The notes beneath the pieces are model-generated. The model was not told where the DNA came from. It was given only the letters and a program-made list of their open reading frames with translations, and ran no database searches. A stretch of 64,000 nt of DNA, taken from the NCBI RefSeq assembly GCF_001649575.2, contig NC_051436.1, forward strand, positions 12,398,339 to 12,462,338, in the 5' to 3' direction. This DNA is from Kryptolebias marmoratus (Eukaryota > Chordata > Actinopteri > Cyprinodontiformes > Rivulidae). A program made the position numbers and the translations under genes. Shown in pieces: positions 21,450 to 32,009 of the stretch; positions within the stretch are counted from its first letter, which is position 1, and every line of letters begins with the position of its first letter.

Positions 21450-21790
21450 GCCAAACAGAAAAGTGCACACACGTACAAAAAGTTTTTGCGTGGGTCTTCA
21501 GATGGGCGAGCTCCTGAGAAATGGATCGCTCTTTACCTTCGCTCCCTTTTTACTCTCGGTAATGCAGAGAAGAGCCCCGAGATCTTATATGTGCCGACGC
21601 AAGCGAAAAGCTGCATTAAGAGGACAGAGAGGAGATTTTATTGGAGCTGATGAGGAAAACCGGGGCAAGAAAAATGGTGAAGAATGTCTTTTTCACCTGA
21701 AGAAAGTGGAATTGCAAGCGCTGCGTGTTGACCGGTGCTGGCTCACCAGATTTTAAACACTTTAAAATAAGAATTTACCAACAGTAGTGG
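21450..21790. promoter_or_regulatory. Candidate conserved non-coding element
   Basis: Complex, GC-richer sequence downstream of the palindrome. The longest open frame in the window ends here at 21756, but it starts in a hydrophobic AT-rich stretch, passes through the palindrome and becomes very basic. I recognise no domain and no splice signals. Regulatory DNA seems more likely than coding. Confidence 0.3.
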
Positions 21791-22249
21791 TGTATTTGAA
21801 TGCTTTGGATTTATTTTTTTCCTGAATATTTTGTGCAGAAACAGTGGAGTAAAAAAGTGAAATGTACATTTTAATAACCTTATGGTGGACATGAGTGAAC
21901 TGGCTTTTCTGAGTCACTTCCCTTGCCCTGTATTGTTGGGGGGGCTGTGTGGGAGTGATTCACCATTGTGCCTCCATATCTCTGTTGCCAGCTTGGCTGT
22001 CCCTTCACTGCTGATCTGTGAGATTTAGAATTGCTCCCAGAGTGCTTTTCTAATCTTTCCTCTTTCTCTTTTCGGGGGAAATCTATCCCAGGCGAAAAAT
22101 ATTTCGCTTTGGTGCCTTCCACAGACAGTGTCTTTTATCTAAACGCAATTTGAAAATAGGAGGAGGATGATTTTCCAACAGTACAATGTCTTGTATGAAA
22201 ATAAAGAGTCCATTTCTCTTATTAAGTTTGCTCAGACTTCCTGCTACTT

Positions 22250-22820
22250 TGTCTAAACTTAAAGAAAAATAGCCCACTGCTATGTCAGGATGTCAGTGCA
22301 GCAGATTTTTTAATAAGCTTGTTAATTTCATTAAAACAGAGCTTGAGGGATCTCTGGGAAGAGGTGCTCGACATCTCACATGCATAACAACCCTGGGCTT
22401 CAGTCTGCTCAGTCAGGGGTCTGCCAGCTTAGAAAAATTATATCCGACATTGGACAGTCTGCTGATGAGCCGCTCTTTCTTCTCTCTGTGTTGGCCTGAC
22501 GTCCAATTAGCATTGAGAAACAAGCTAACCCGTAGCTGCCATTTAGCCCAAACCACCAACAGCGCCTCTAAGATATCAGGACATGACTTAATGAATGCAA
22601 TCAACAATAATTAGGGGGAATGATGGGCTCTGACTCTGAAGCGTCATTAAGAATGAAAGGCTGGCGATGCACTGCCGGTGACCTCTACCTCTTTAAACAT
22701 TCTCTACCATCAGGAAAACGGACCTCTCACTGTGTCATAATCTTTCATCGAAGCCATTTCACAGAAACAAAAGATTTCCAAAGGGACTTCAAGGAAGACA
22801 AATGAGAATTAACTTGTTTT
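22250..22820. promoter_or_regulatory. Strong candidate CNE
   Basis: About 570 bp of repeat-free complex sequence. It includes TTTTTTAATAAGCTTGTTAA, GACGTCCAATTAGCATTG, CAATCAACAATAATTAGGGG and GAAGCGTCATTAAGAATG. Homeodomain and SOX-like cores (AACAAT) are frequent. Overlapping frames of 64 and 110 codons on opposite strands (22282-22614) show no domain. Confidence 0.5.
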
Positions 22821-23309
22821 TGCTTGAGTTGCACAGGCTGCATGGAAAGGAACTTTCATTGCATGAGTTTAATTCAGCTTAAATTTAGCAAAATAATAGA
22901 GTGTTAGTAGCAAATTGTTAAATTTAGGCCATCCAAGGTTGACAAATGTATGTTTGGGGAGATGCAAACTGGTTTAAAAATGGTTTAAAAGGCTTGTTTT
23001 AGAAGGATATACTGAAACTCCTTTGCCTTTCTAATTCTAGGTACAATCCTAATATGGGATTTGGGCTAATCTATCAAAAGAGATCACCTAAATCTGTATT
23101 ACAACAGAATTTGGGATGACTATCTAAAGCATGAAATGTTGCAAGATCCCAACAAAGGCCTAAAAAATGTGTATGTACTACATTTTTCTTACTTATTTCC
23201 CTATTGAGGAGCAGCTTCTCCTGACAAGAAGCTGCTGCCCGTCAAAGCTGCCTGTCAAACTTGTCAGAGTTATCCAGAATTCCTATGACAGATTGACCTG
23301 CAAGGTAGT

Positions 23310-23580
23310 TCACAGAGGGCAGCTGACAAAGGCCTCCGACGTGAGGAGTCAGGCAGGGGTGTCTTGTCTTCCTGTTCCTGCCGGTGATTGACTGGATCGT
23401 GAAGACGTCAACAGCCCAGAGAAGGAATTCAATCATTCTGGAGCCAACTCGATGACCTGGACTTTGTGGAAGACCTGGCACTGCTGTCCCACACCCACCA
23501 ACAAACGTAAGAGAAGTTGGACCAAGTGGTGTCAATCTCAGCCCAAGCTGTTCTTGATATCCATTAAAAGCAAAACTAAT
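23310..23580 (+). mobile_element. LINE reverse-transcriptase fragment
   Basis: Across two frames the translation reads like the fifth reverse-transcriptase region of fish non-LTR elements: a QAGVSCLPVP remnant of the GVRQGCLLSP block, then DDLDFVEDLALLSHTHQ. The second is the counterpart of LDFADDLALLSH; the catalytic FADD box reads FVED, so the first aspartate is lost. The element is dead. The family differs from the one at 13490-13735. Confidence 0.72.
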
Positions 23581-23582
23581 AT

Positions 23583-23612
23583 CCAGCTTTTAGATGCAGA
23601 TCTAAAAGCTGG
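23583..23612. repeat. Perfect 13-bp inverted repeat, 4-nt loop
   Basis: CCAGCTTTTAGAT (23583-23595), GCAG, and its exact reverse complement (23600-23612). It lies at the downstream edge of the LINE fragment. Confidence 0.92.
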
Positions 23613-23739
23613 TATTGGTATTGGAATTCAAACAACTGTAGAACATTTAGAACTGAAGACGTTTGTCACTATCTTCAACACCAATGTCAAGTCGGGTCTT
23701 TTTCAAGGCACTGGGACTTACAGGACAACAGGAAACCCT

Positions 23740-24050
23740 TTTACAAAACACTTTAAAGACAGGCTTGAGATGCCTTCTTGCTGTCTCAGTTTGATTTATG
23801 AAACGACTGAAGTGGCGGGGAGGGGGTCTGAAGTCATCGTGCCGCTGTTACGCCTCTGAGCTGCCAAAGTGAGGTAGTCAAAGAACTGCAATGGTCAGTG
23901 TGTGCAAGGGTTAGCTGACGATGTGGCTCAGGTGTGTGATGTAGTGACAGATGGCTGCAGGATTTAGAATGAGACATGTCTGACACATTTTACAACGCAG
24001 CTGAGTTATACTCCACACTGCCTTTAGTTCTACAATGACGACTTGATTTA
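23740..24050 (+). promoter_or_regulatory. Duplicated candidate CNE, copy 2
   Basis: Collinear with 15590-15900: TGATTTAT (23792), GCCTCTGAGC (23851), GAGGTAGTCA (23871), GGTGTGTGATGTAG (23930), GACATGTC (about 23972) and CTGAGTTATA (24001). Relative to GCCTCTGAGC, the blocks lie at -59, 0, +20, +79, +121 and +150 here, and at -57, 0, +18, +80, +128 and +154 in copy 1. The sequence between blocks has diverged. A partial family A piece follows at about 24085. Confidence 0.55.
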
Positions 24051-24059
24051 TAAAAGCTG

Positions 24060-24260
24060 GCTCATGTGGGCGGCCTACAAAAAATGGCTGTGCAGTGAGT
24101 TTTACAGATACTGAGCTAAAATTTGATGTGCTGGTAGCTGAGAGGAAATCTGGGATTGGGTTTAGAGTAATGTTATTTTCAAAGTTTGATCAATCATTTC
24201 TCAGTATAAGATGATCTTAGGCTAAAACACTGACATGAAAGGTGCCGGGTCTTCTGCGTT
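24060..24260 (+). repeat. Family A repeat, partial
   Basis: Contains TGGCTGTGCAGTGAGTTTTA, CAGATACTGAGCTAAAATTTG and GGTAGCTGAGAG, the right-hand half of a forward monomer, and ends near GAAATGCTAGGCC. Confidence 0.6.
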
Positions 24261-24839
24261 CATTCAGAAATGCTAGGCCTTTATTCGACTAGCTAATTCT
24301 AAATGTTTGGCTTTTTTACTCAGTGAATGCTTTGGGTTAAGCGTTAAATGTCCCTGTCAGAGTTAGAATACACATAAACACCGCAGTAATATGACACAAA
24401 CAAAAACATTTCGGATTTTCTTTCTCTTCAAACAAAAATTACTATGAATCATTTTATAAATTGGAAAAGCTCTATGTAATCTATAGACAAGAATGCTCAA
24501 CCAAATAGATAATGGTGATGAAGAAGAGGAGAACAAGGAGTACTCAGGTTAGGAGGGCCATACCACAACTGCACGCAAACAGAATATCAAACAGATAGCC
24601 TGACCTGAGGTTGAGACAATGTCTGAGGCAGACTAATGCTTCTTTATTAGGGATTTGAGGTTGATGAAGGGGAAAAAAAGCAAGACAAGATTAAAAAAAA
24701 AAGAGCAGGTATTGTGTATCTATAGGAATGGACTGCTATCTCGTGTACTTTTTATGCGATGCTGAAGCTACCATGATGTTTAGTGTCTGTTAGTGTTGAT
24801 AAAAATCTGAATTAAATCCCACAGATAATCTTCCAAATG

Positions 24840-25210
24840 GGAAATGTATTTGATCTAGTATGCAACCTCAGCCGGTGTCGAGACAAGTGACATTTGGAGG
24901 AAAAAAAAAAAAAACACAAGCGTGAGTGAAAGACATGGGGGGAAGGAGCTCTGATTAAAGGGCTGTGGGTGTACTCTCATGAGGCCTGAATATGAAAGAT
25001 GTGCGAGACTGCAACTGTTGTGAAAGAGGGAAAAGTTATTACTTGCTGTCTGAAGTAATTTGAATTAAAAGCAGTTTCTATCTGAATGTCTGGGTGTGTG
25101 AATGCAATTAATGCCAGTGGGTGTGCTGTGAAATATGAACTGGCTGGCAGAAACCATTTCCACTGAGATTCACCTCACAGGGATGCTGTCTAATTTAAGC
25201 CAAGTTTTAA
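24840..25210. promoter_or_regulatory. Candidate conserved non-coding element
   Basis: Complex sequence either side of an A-run at about 24900. It includes AAGTAATTTGAATTAAAAGC, GTGAATGCAATTAATGCC and TCTCATGAGGCCTGAATATG. No repeat ends and no useful frame. Confidence 0.4.
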
Positions 25211-25329
25211 ATTTAAAGGTTGTTAATGTGAGAAATAGTCAAAGGTGACACCTATTGGTTTATTAAATGTTGCTCAAATAATGTCTTGGTAACTGTAAAT
25301 GCTTATGTTTAATTATTTATATACGTTTA

Positions 25330-25650
25330 TTGCCAGTGTTTTAAACAAAGGTCTTTGGTGCTCTGTTAGCGCTTACAGCATGTGTTGAAGATGACTCTCA
25401 GCTACTATCACATTAAATTCAAGCTCAATGTCTAAAAAAATGAGTTTGCCATATTTGTGTTTGCCAAGGTCAATTAGCTGTGGCGGCTGTTTTGAATTGG
25501 GTTGACTTCAAATGGTAATCAGTTGTGCATGTACACTAGATTACTTTCTAAGAGTTTCATTTAAATCCGCCCAGGTGTTTATAACTTATTTTGCTAACAG
25601 ACAGACAAACGAACACCCGCACACAGGCGATTACATGACCTCCTACCTTT
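25330..25650 (-). repeat. Family A repeat, near-complete monomer
   Basis: Reverse copy with GTGCTCTGTTAGCGCTTACAG, GTGTTGAAGATGACTCTCAG, TGTGGCGGCTGTTTTGAATT, TTTTGCTAACAGACAGACAA and a terminal GATTACATGACCTCCTACC. Confidence 0.76.
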
Positions 25651-25689
25651 CACGGTGGTGGGTGAGAACTAAATCAAATATTCAAAAGA

Positions 25690-26130
25690 ATGGCCAAAAA
25701 TAAATGCTTTAATTAAGTTCTACTCTAACCACTTAAGACCTCACTGCTTTTACAAGTGAAACACGAGGAACTGGTTCGTGTGTGTTTTCATCAAAGAATT
25801 TGCATTCAGGGATCTTTTGTAATAAAGAATGGAGGCGGCACGATTTGTGCTTTTTAATAAACAACTTACGCAGCCAGGCTTTTAAGGGTATAAATCCTAA
25901 TGCAATTACAAAAGGCAAATTAAATGTTTCTTCAAGGCTCCTGATTAAACTCGGATTAAAAAATTATTGCGGGTATAATGGCGGGGCCTTTTCTTTGCAT
26001 TTCTTTTTAATTCAGTTCATAGCGTGTTTAATATTAACACGTTGGGCGGAGGGAGGTGGTATTCTGAAGCTGCAGGATGCTTTTTAATCAGTTCAGCCTT
26101 TAGTTACAGAAGCCCCACAGCACTGCTTTT
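25690..26130. promoter_or_regulatory. Strong candidate CNE
   Basis: About 440 bp of repeat-free sequence with many TF-like cores: GCACGATTTGTGCTTTTTAA, CCTAATGCAATTACAAAAGG, CTCCTGATTAAACTCGG and GTTTAATATTAACACGTTGG. Retained CG pairs and dense TAAT cores resemble developmental enhancers. The 101-codon frame at 25782-26087 is not supported by any domain. Confidence 0.5.
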
Positions 26131-26795
26131 GGGACATGTGGCTGAACATGCAAATACTTGCTTTTCTTGGTGAGTTTGATCATGTTGCAGACTGAATGTG
26201 ACAATTTACATGGCCAAAAAAAATAATTGTGTTTTTAAGCTTCATACATGCAGTTTGCTGCCATAATGACTACTAGATAACATTTTAGTATCAACTAAAA
26301 AGCACTCAGAGATCTCAAACCTCTGCCAGGGCCACAGCTTGATTAAAAAATAGTGTGATCTGGATCACCACTAAAGGTTTTCCAGATTTACCACAATCTG
26401 GCCACGTTCTAATGTCATGGTCATCTTATGTCACAAAGAGGTCCGGACAAAAAGAAACTAAACCCTTAAAAACTACAACAGAAACAAACGTTTATACACA
26501 AAATAATGTATATACTGTATTATACTGAATATACATCATAGTTTAATGTAGGCTTTCAGTCATCAAAGACATAGAGATCCTAAGAGTTTGTTGTTGGTTT
26601 TTTTTTGTTTGTTTGTTTCTTAAATGATGTGAGCTGAACTCACTTGCAAATCACTCTCCATCCCTCCTGGGGGTGTTTTTTTTTTAACCTGATCAACATG
26701 ACAGATGTATTGGTCACATGCAGCTCACTGCAGTTTTAAAGCTTGGAACTTCCCACTTTTCAGTTTTAATTTATGCAACTCCTCGGCTGAGAAAC
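26130..26795. other. AT-rich non-coding DNA with a MITE-like fragment
   Basis: The part at 26310-26440 has CTCTGCCAGGGCCACAGC and GATCTGGATCACCACTAAAG and looks like an inverted piece of the element at 18336-18552. The rest is AT-rich and unclassified. Confidence 0.35.
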
Positions 26796-26800
26796 AAAAC

Positions 26801-27124
26801 TGTCAGGATTCAGTTTTATTGTGTGTTTCTTTTTGTATTTAGTGTTTGATTCTGGTTTCTTTTGGTTTGGATTTATAGTTGTCTTCACATTTTGTCTTGT
26901 TCTCTGTGCCTCTGTCATCATTCACGCCCATCTACATCTGCCCCAAGTTTTGTAATCATCTCACCTGTGCCCACTTCCCCCAATTACCTGCTGTCTTTAA
27001 AACCCGGTCATCTCCTCCACTTACTGGTCTGTTGTCGCTTCATGCGCCGTCTGGTTGTCCCGCTCGTCTTGTGTCTCAGATGAGTCTGCGCTCTGGGTTT
27101 GCTTCCTTCTCCACCCAACATAAC
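26801..27124 (+). mobile_element. Probable solo LTR
   Basis: Starts TGTCAGGATTCAG, contains TCTTTAAAACCCGGTC and CTGCGCTCTGGGTTTGC, and so parallels the LTR at 1396-1790 (TCTTTAAAACCGGTC, CTGCGTTCTGGGTTCGC). AAAAC occurs on both sides (26796-26800 and 27125-27129) and could be the target duplication, although the right end does not finish in a clean CA. No internal domain is present. Two open frames of 73 and 105 codons are by-products. Confidence 0.6.
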
Positions 27125-27189
27125 AAAACGTCTTCAACAAACAACAAAAGCAGTCCTGTCACCTTGATCGTTTTAACCGTCCATAAGCC

Positions 27190-27260
27190 CTTGTAACTGA
27201 AGAGTGGTAAAGAAGACCTTGTTACTTCGGGTCCATTTGACTCGAAGGCCATGGGAGGGT
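27190..27260. repeat. Short terminal-repeat fragment, possibly piggyBac-type MITE
   Basis: Contains CCTTGTTACTTCGGGTC and GGGAGGGTTA, as in the copy at 10340-10396. Class is tentative. Confidence 0.4.
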
Positions 27261-27850
27261 TACCAAAAATTTGTCACAGAAACCATAGACTGTACCTGGG
27301 GTCTTGCAACCCACAAGAATGTTATTTTGTTTATGATGACAAATCAAAATCCCCATGGCTACACAATGGATGGCATCAGCCTCAACGACCTGTTCAAGAA
27401 TAGCTTAGGGAACCAGTTTCAGTTTTGCCTCCAAACCTCCTTTAGTTTGCTTAAAAGATGCTACCATTTGCTCAGTATATGCCAATGCAAGCTCAATTCA
27501 CAAAAGTCCTTTTCTGCAACCTAAAAGACTTGTCTCAGTAGAAGACACCCCAAGAAGTCCTGTGTTCATGTCCCAACAAGGTTGCCACAAGCTAAGATGA
27601 GCTGGTCTTAGGGACTTCTAAATTCATGTCGCCTCTCATGAATGTAATGACGTTCCCTCAGATTTTTCAAAGAAATCCCCCTGTGTTTGCATTCCCTTTT
27701 TTTTTACCGAGTCTCGAGCTCACCAATGAGAGTAAATCTGAACCCCTGCACGCTGCTGTGCTAAAATTAATTACTCCTCATTATTTACTCGCCTTTTCAA
27801 AACCGTACACCTGGTCTCTTCCTTGCCATCTGAGGTAAAACAAGAAATCT
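27260..27850. other. Unclassified non-coding DNA
   Basis: Open frames of 106 and 70 codons on the plus strand (27204-27524 and 27626-27838) have no recognisable domain and no splice context. The sequence does not match the repeat families listed elsewhere. Confidence 0.3.
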
Positions 27851-28160
27851 GCAACTTACTGAACACCACAGACATCAGGTGGGATATGAAATGATGGATC
27901 TTTAAAACATAAAAAAAAAATACTTCAAGGAGATTAATTAGGCAGTGCAAAGATGTTGATTGGTCTATAAAAATTGGAATGGTATTTAAGTGAATGAGCA
28001 GACTCTCGAGCAATCAAAACATGTCCTGCCATTTATGAGCTCAAGTTTTAGGGGATAATTAAAGGAGCCAGCGCTGCCAGGGTGCCAAGAAATCATTTAA
28101 ATGTGCTGAGCTTAACGTACACCCGGTGCATTCAGTCATTTCGTGCGTTGCTTGGGTCTT
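27850..28160. promoter_or_regulatory. Candidate conserved non-coding element
   Basis: Repeat-free sequence including GGAGATTAATTAGGCAGTGC, GATTGGTCTATAAAAATTGG, GGGATAATTAAAGGAGCC and AAATCATTTAAATGTGC. Character as for other CNE candidates. Confidence 0.42.
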
Positions 28161-28740
28161 GATCAGTGAGTTGTAGCATCATTTGAGCACTGGTTGGTTT
28201 AGGGGAGATCACACAACTGATGTCAGTTTACATGTTACTCAAAGCAACACAAGCTGTTCACTTGCTATTGAACTGGCCAGAGAGCCATATGTGAACATGG
28301 ACAATCAAGACTTGTGAAGTAAAGTCTATGTAAAACGCATTAGTTCAAACGACACTCACTTGATTTTCTCTGCAGGATGATCACTCCCAAATCTCAATCC
28401 TAATTGCAAACTCTGATTGGTAAATCGCTTCTCCAGTCAGAGTGCTCATTTGGAACAACTACAGACACAAACATTGAACAAATTTAAGCAGCGTATTGTA
28501 TTAAGGGTGCCAATGTCTAAACATCGAAATGTCCTTAATTTCCTAATACTCTTCACCCATTACTCTTTCATTTCCATTCCAGTTCTTAGTTTGCATCTTC
28601 TCTGCAGCTGTAGAAAAACTTGTATGGAAAAATACATCAAAATGTGCGGTTCCACCAGGTATGGCGCACTTTGACTTTTGGTAGCAGTATACTGTGCGGT
28701 GTAGACAAAGTTCCCCAAAAAACCTCAAACAGATTTCACA
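28160..28740. other. Unclassified non-coding DNA
   Basis: Short frames on both strands, no domain, no repeat termini. Confidence 0.3.
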
Positions 28741-28745
28741 TGAGC

Positions 28746-28933
28746 CAGTGGTGTCCGATCCTGGTCCTGAAAGATCACTGTGCTGCCTGTTTTACTTGCT
28801 TCTCTTCAGCAGGTTTTCAAGTTCTGCAAAAGCCTGCTAATCCCTCATTCATTCAAATCAGGTGTGTCAAAGCAGAGAAACACCTAAAACATGCAGGACA
28901 GGGGCCCTCCAGGACCAGGACCGGACACGACTG
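28746..28933. mobile_element. hAT-type MITE, 188 bp
   Basis: The ends CAGTGGTGTCCGATCCTGG and CCAGGACCGGACACGACTG are near-inverted, and the interior has AGCAGAGAAACACCTAAAAC and GCAGGACAGGGGCCCTCC, a pattern very common in fish genomes. The flanking 8-mers agree only at about 5 of 8 positions, so the target duplication is weak. Confidence 0.68.
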
Positions 28934-28934
28934 C

Positions 28935-30190
28935 CATAAACAATGCAATTTTGGGGGAAAAGGGTGTTCTTTGGAGTTCTACAGCTCAGGCATACTACAT
29001 AAGAGAAACATTATTTGAAGTTTAAACGAGTCACAGAAAGTTGGACTTTACATGCCTGAACCAGTAATTTGATATCTTTTAAAAGTTTTTACCCATTCAC
29101 AGTTAACATTTTATGATTTTGAGATTTTACCACTGGATGTTTTACTCAGTGTGATGCCATACACTCTCAAAATTGAGCTTTCAAAACTTTTCTCACTATT
29201 ATAGCACCCATGTTTTTTTTTTCTCAGATCCCCCAGGATCACACACGCTCAACCTTTTATCGACTTCCATTGTGTCTGAGCTTAGAGTTTTCCTTGATAG
29301 TGTAGGGGCTTTTTAACTTGCTATGTTAACTACCTAAAACATTGTAGCACCAGATCTTTCTGCTTCTTATACTTCAGGAATTTCTTTCAATAGAGCTTAT
29401 AGTTTTTACACAGGGACAGTTTGAGTCTTACTTTCTGTTCTGTGTTTCTGTCTGCCTCTTAATAAGTTTGCTGTCAGGGAGTGAGAGATGCAGGTGCAAG
29501 GTTACTATGGTGACCCTAAGGAACCACTGTTGGTAGCTTTAAAATTTCTTATGATCTTGTTTTTTCCCCACTTCTTATGCCATTTATACATCAAAATGTA
29601 GGTCATGCAATTCAGCTTAAATTATTACTAAAGCAATTCCCAATTTACTTGATTGGGCTTTTTTTTTTTTTTTAAGAAGGTTGATGTATGTTGGAATTTT
29701 TGGTAGTAGCTACATTGGTGCCCTTAGAAATTCCTTCAGAAATTTTCTACTTTGAATTAACATTAACCTACATCAACATCTGCATCTGTTGAGACAAGTT
29801 TCTTTAATGTCTGCTGGAAAATATTTCCTAGTTGTATGTAAAGCTGGACGATCAAGAACAGATTAACTTGTGCAGCCAAGTAAATCACTGCCTAAATTTG
29901 GATTTAGGCAGATGCAGACTTTAAAAAATTGGTGCAACCTTGAGCATGTTTGGGTAACAAAAAAAAATGCAGTTACGGTATATGTTTTACAAATCATTAA
30001 AAAAGTAACCAAACAAAACAATATCTTCATGATAATGTACCATGTTTGTAAGGAAGAGCAACTCTAGAATTATGTACTCATCTGTGGTGATGGCCACACC
30101 AGTTTTCATAAACTACCAGCGTTTTTACGATTAAGTCAGTTCAGGAATTTCTCCAAAGGCAATTTTCTTTGTCAAATAAACTTGAGAAAC
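28935..30190. other. AT-rich non-coding DNA
   Basis: No recognisable transposon. A perfect 10-bp inverted repeat with a 4-nt loop lies at 29888-29911 (CTGCCTAAAT, TTGG, ATTTAGGCAG). A T-run is at about 29660. Confidence 0.35.
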
Positions 30191-30195
30191 AAAAG

Positions 30196-30490
30196 TAAAT
30201 GGACTGTACTTACATAATGTCTTTCTTGCTAACCAGCTACTCAAAGCACTTTACAACACAATCTGTGCCCTCATTTACCCATCCACACACACATTCATAC
30301 AGCACTCTGCCACATCTCTACAAAGCTAATCTGAATAAATCATTCTATAGAGTCTAGTCAGTGCTTTAGATCACATTCATACACAGATGGGGCACATCAG
30401 AGGCAATGAGGGGTTCAGTGTCTTGCCCAGGGACACTTCAACATGTGGCATACTAGTGGAATTAAACCTCCACAGCCACAGATGACCAGA
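30196..30490 (+). repeat. Teleost interspersed repeat (retroelement 3' region?)
   Basis: Begins GTAAATGGACTGTACTTA, then CTACTCAAAGCACTTTACA, CACACACATTCATACAGC, GGTTCAGTGTCTTGCCCAGG and GACACTTCAACATG. The same order is found in a very common fish repeat. I do not know its parent element. Confidence 0.65.
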
Positions 30491-30623
30491 AGTATGCTTG
30501 TGCTGCACAAAAAGTTACAGATGGAGAGTTCTTAGTCCCAGCAGCTCACTTTTGTCCTCAGGTATTCAGGCCCACCAGCACACTCATAAAAATTTCACAA
30601 CACTGGAGCGGTAAAGTCTAAAT

Positions 30624-31180
30624 CACACATGGGCAAAATACGGCCCTGGGGGCCAAATTCAGCCCTTGAACAATGTCCATCCATCTCTGAATGTTCTCAC
30701 ATGGAAGCTTAAATCAATAAGAACCTGCCTTTTATTAATGAATCTCAAAAAAACCCAAACTTTTAATTAAACTTTCGAGATGTTTAAATCTTTGGTTTTA
30801 AAAAAAAAGGTATATTTCCTGCAACGACAGAACCAGTGGCTGTGGTGACAGGACCAGACTAAGTATAAATGCTTCTTAAAGGGAGAAGAATTCGGACTAA
30901 CTGTTGCATAACCATGAGCTGACATCTAAATAAGTTGTTACAAATGTAAATGTACACTGTGTGGTTTATATATTAGGAGAATTCAGTATTCAGTAAGTAC
31001 AGGCCAAGAATGCTAACTAGGCTACAAATGTTCCATCCTCGTAAAAAGAACGAAAAAGCCCAATAAGTGTCTTTCACTATGACCCCCTGGGAAAAAATTG
31101 TATTCCTAGTTCAGTGTGTGGCCCTTCGATTGCTTTGATTGAGTCAATATTGCCCTCTCTGGAAACAAAACCCACCGCTG
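30624..31180. mobile_element. Non-autonomous hAT element
   Basis: The left end CACACATGGGCAAAATACGG is followed by CCCTGGGGGCC, and the right end is GGAAACAAAACCCACCGCTG, resembling hAT ends of the GGCAAA...GGCCC type. The flanking 8-mers GTCTAAAT and GGCTAAAA agree at 6 of 8 positions. No transposase remains in 557 bp. Confidence 0.62.
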
Positions 31181-31372
31181 GGCTAAAATCAACAGCGTCC
31201 AATCACCCCAGGGTCAGTCAGACAAATGTTCCCTCATCTGGGATTAACAGCACATTTGTTTTTGGAATATAAATCTGTTCTTGTCTACAACAACTAAAAA
31301 ACACTAGCATTATTGGATGATTCTATTTTTAAAAAAGCCAAAAAAAATAATTAGAACTCCAAGATATTTAAA

Positions 31373-31906
31373 TTAAACGGACAATTCAGATTCTTTGAAG
31401 AGTGGTTCATTGGAAAGGTTAAGAACAAATAGTATCTTACCTGTTTAATAGCTTTTTGAACAAACTCTATTTGGAGTTTTATTCTCACCAGATTGATAAG
31501 CTAATGGCTAGTCCAGGCAGAACCGCAGTGGACTGCTGCTGCCCGGAATCACCTCTTTATAAACTATTACACTCCTGTTACTTTTATATGGAGGAGTCAT
31601 GAGTAGAATAAATATTTGAGATTGCACAGGAAGTGTTATAGCTAGCTGCTTTTGTTAGTATCTCCAAAAAAAACCCTGAATCCCATAAAAATAATAGCAC
31701 CATGTAAAAGTGACAATGATGTTGATATTGGAGTTGATTTAAGACGGCAGCAGTCCACTTTCGTCTTAGCTTTACTTGTGCTAGCTGCTAGCTCGTCAGT
31801 ACGGTCAGACCTAAACTGTTCTTCTGCCGTTCATAGAACTATCTACAACAGGTAAGAAGGGTTTTGTTCATAACCCCACTTTAAAAGGTCTGAACTATTA
31901 TTTTAA
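31373..31906. mobile_element. Family B long-TIR element, complete copy
   Basis: The left arm starts TTAAACGGACAATTCAG and runs through TATCTTACCTG, GATTGATAAGCTAATGGCTAG and GCAGTGGACTGCTGC. The right arm repeats these in inverted order: GGCAGCAGTCCAC, GCTAGCTCGTCAGTACGGTC, CTATCTACAACAGGTAAG and AAAAGGTCTGAACTATTA. The arms are about 180 bp and decayed; the interior is short here. Such structure fits a non-autonomous cut-and-paste or fold-back element. The superfamily is unknown. The 67-codon frame at 31652-31855 lies inside and is not a gene. Confidence 0.68.
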
Positions 31907-32009
31907 CATCAGTCAAGTCTTAAAATCTTTGATAATTCAGAATATGTCTTTTGAACTCCTTAATCGGTTAGTTGTACCACAGAGCTTCCTAGATCTACAC
32001 TCAGTCTGC

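Noticed and set aside
21298..21756. 152-codon open frame, the longest in the window
   Set aside because: It starts in a hydrophobic AT-rich stretch, crosses a perfect palindrome and turns basic. No domain, no splice or promoter context.
23452..23859. 135-codon plus-strand frame
   Set aside because: It overlaps the LINE fragment in a different frame and then the duplicated CNE module; it has no signature of its own.
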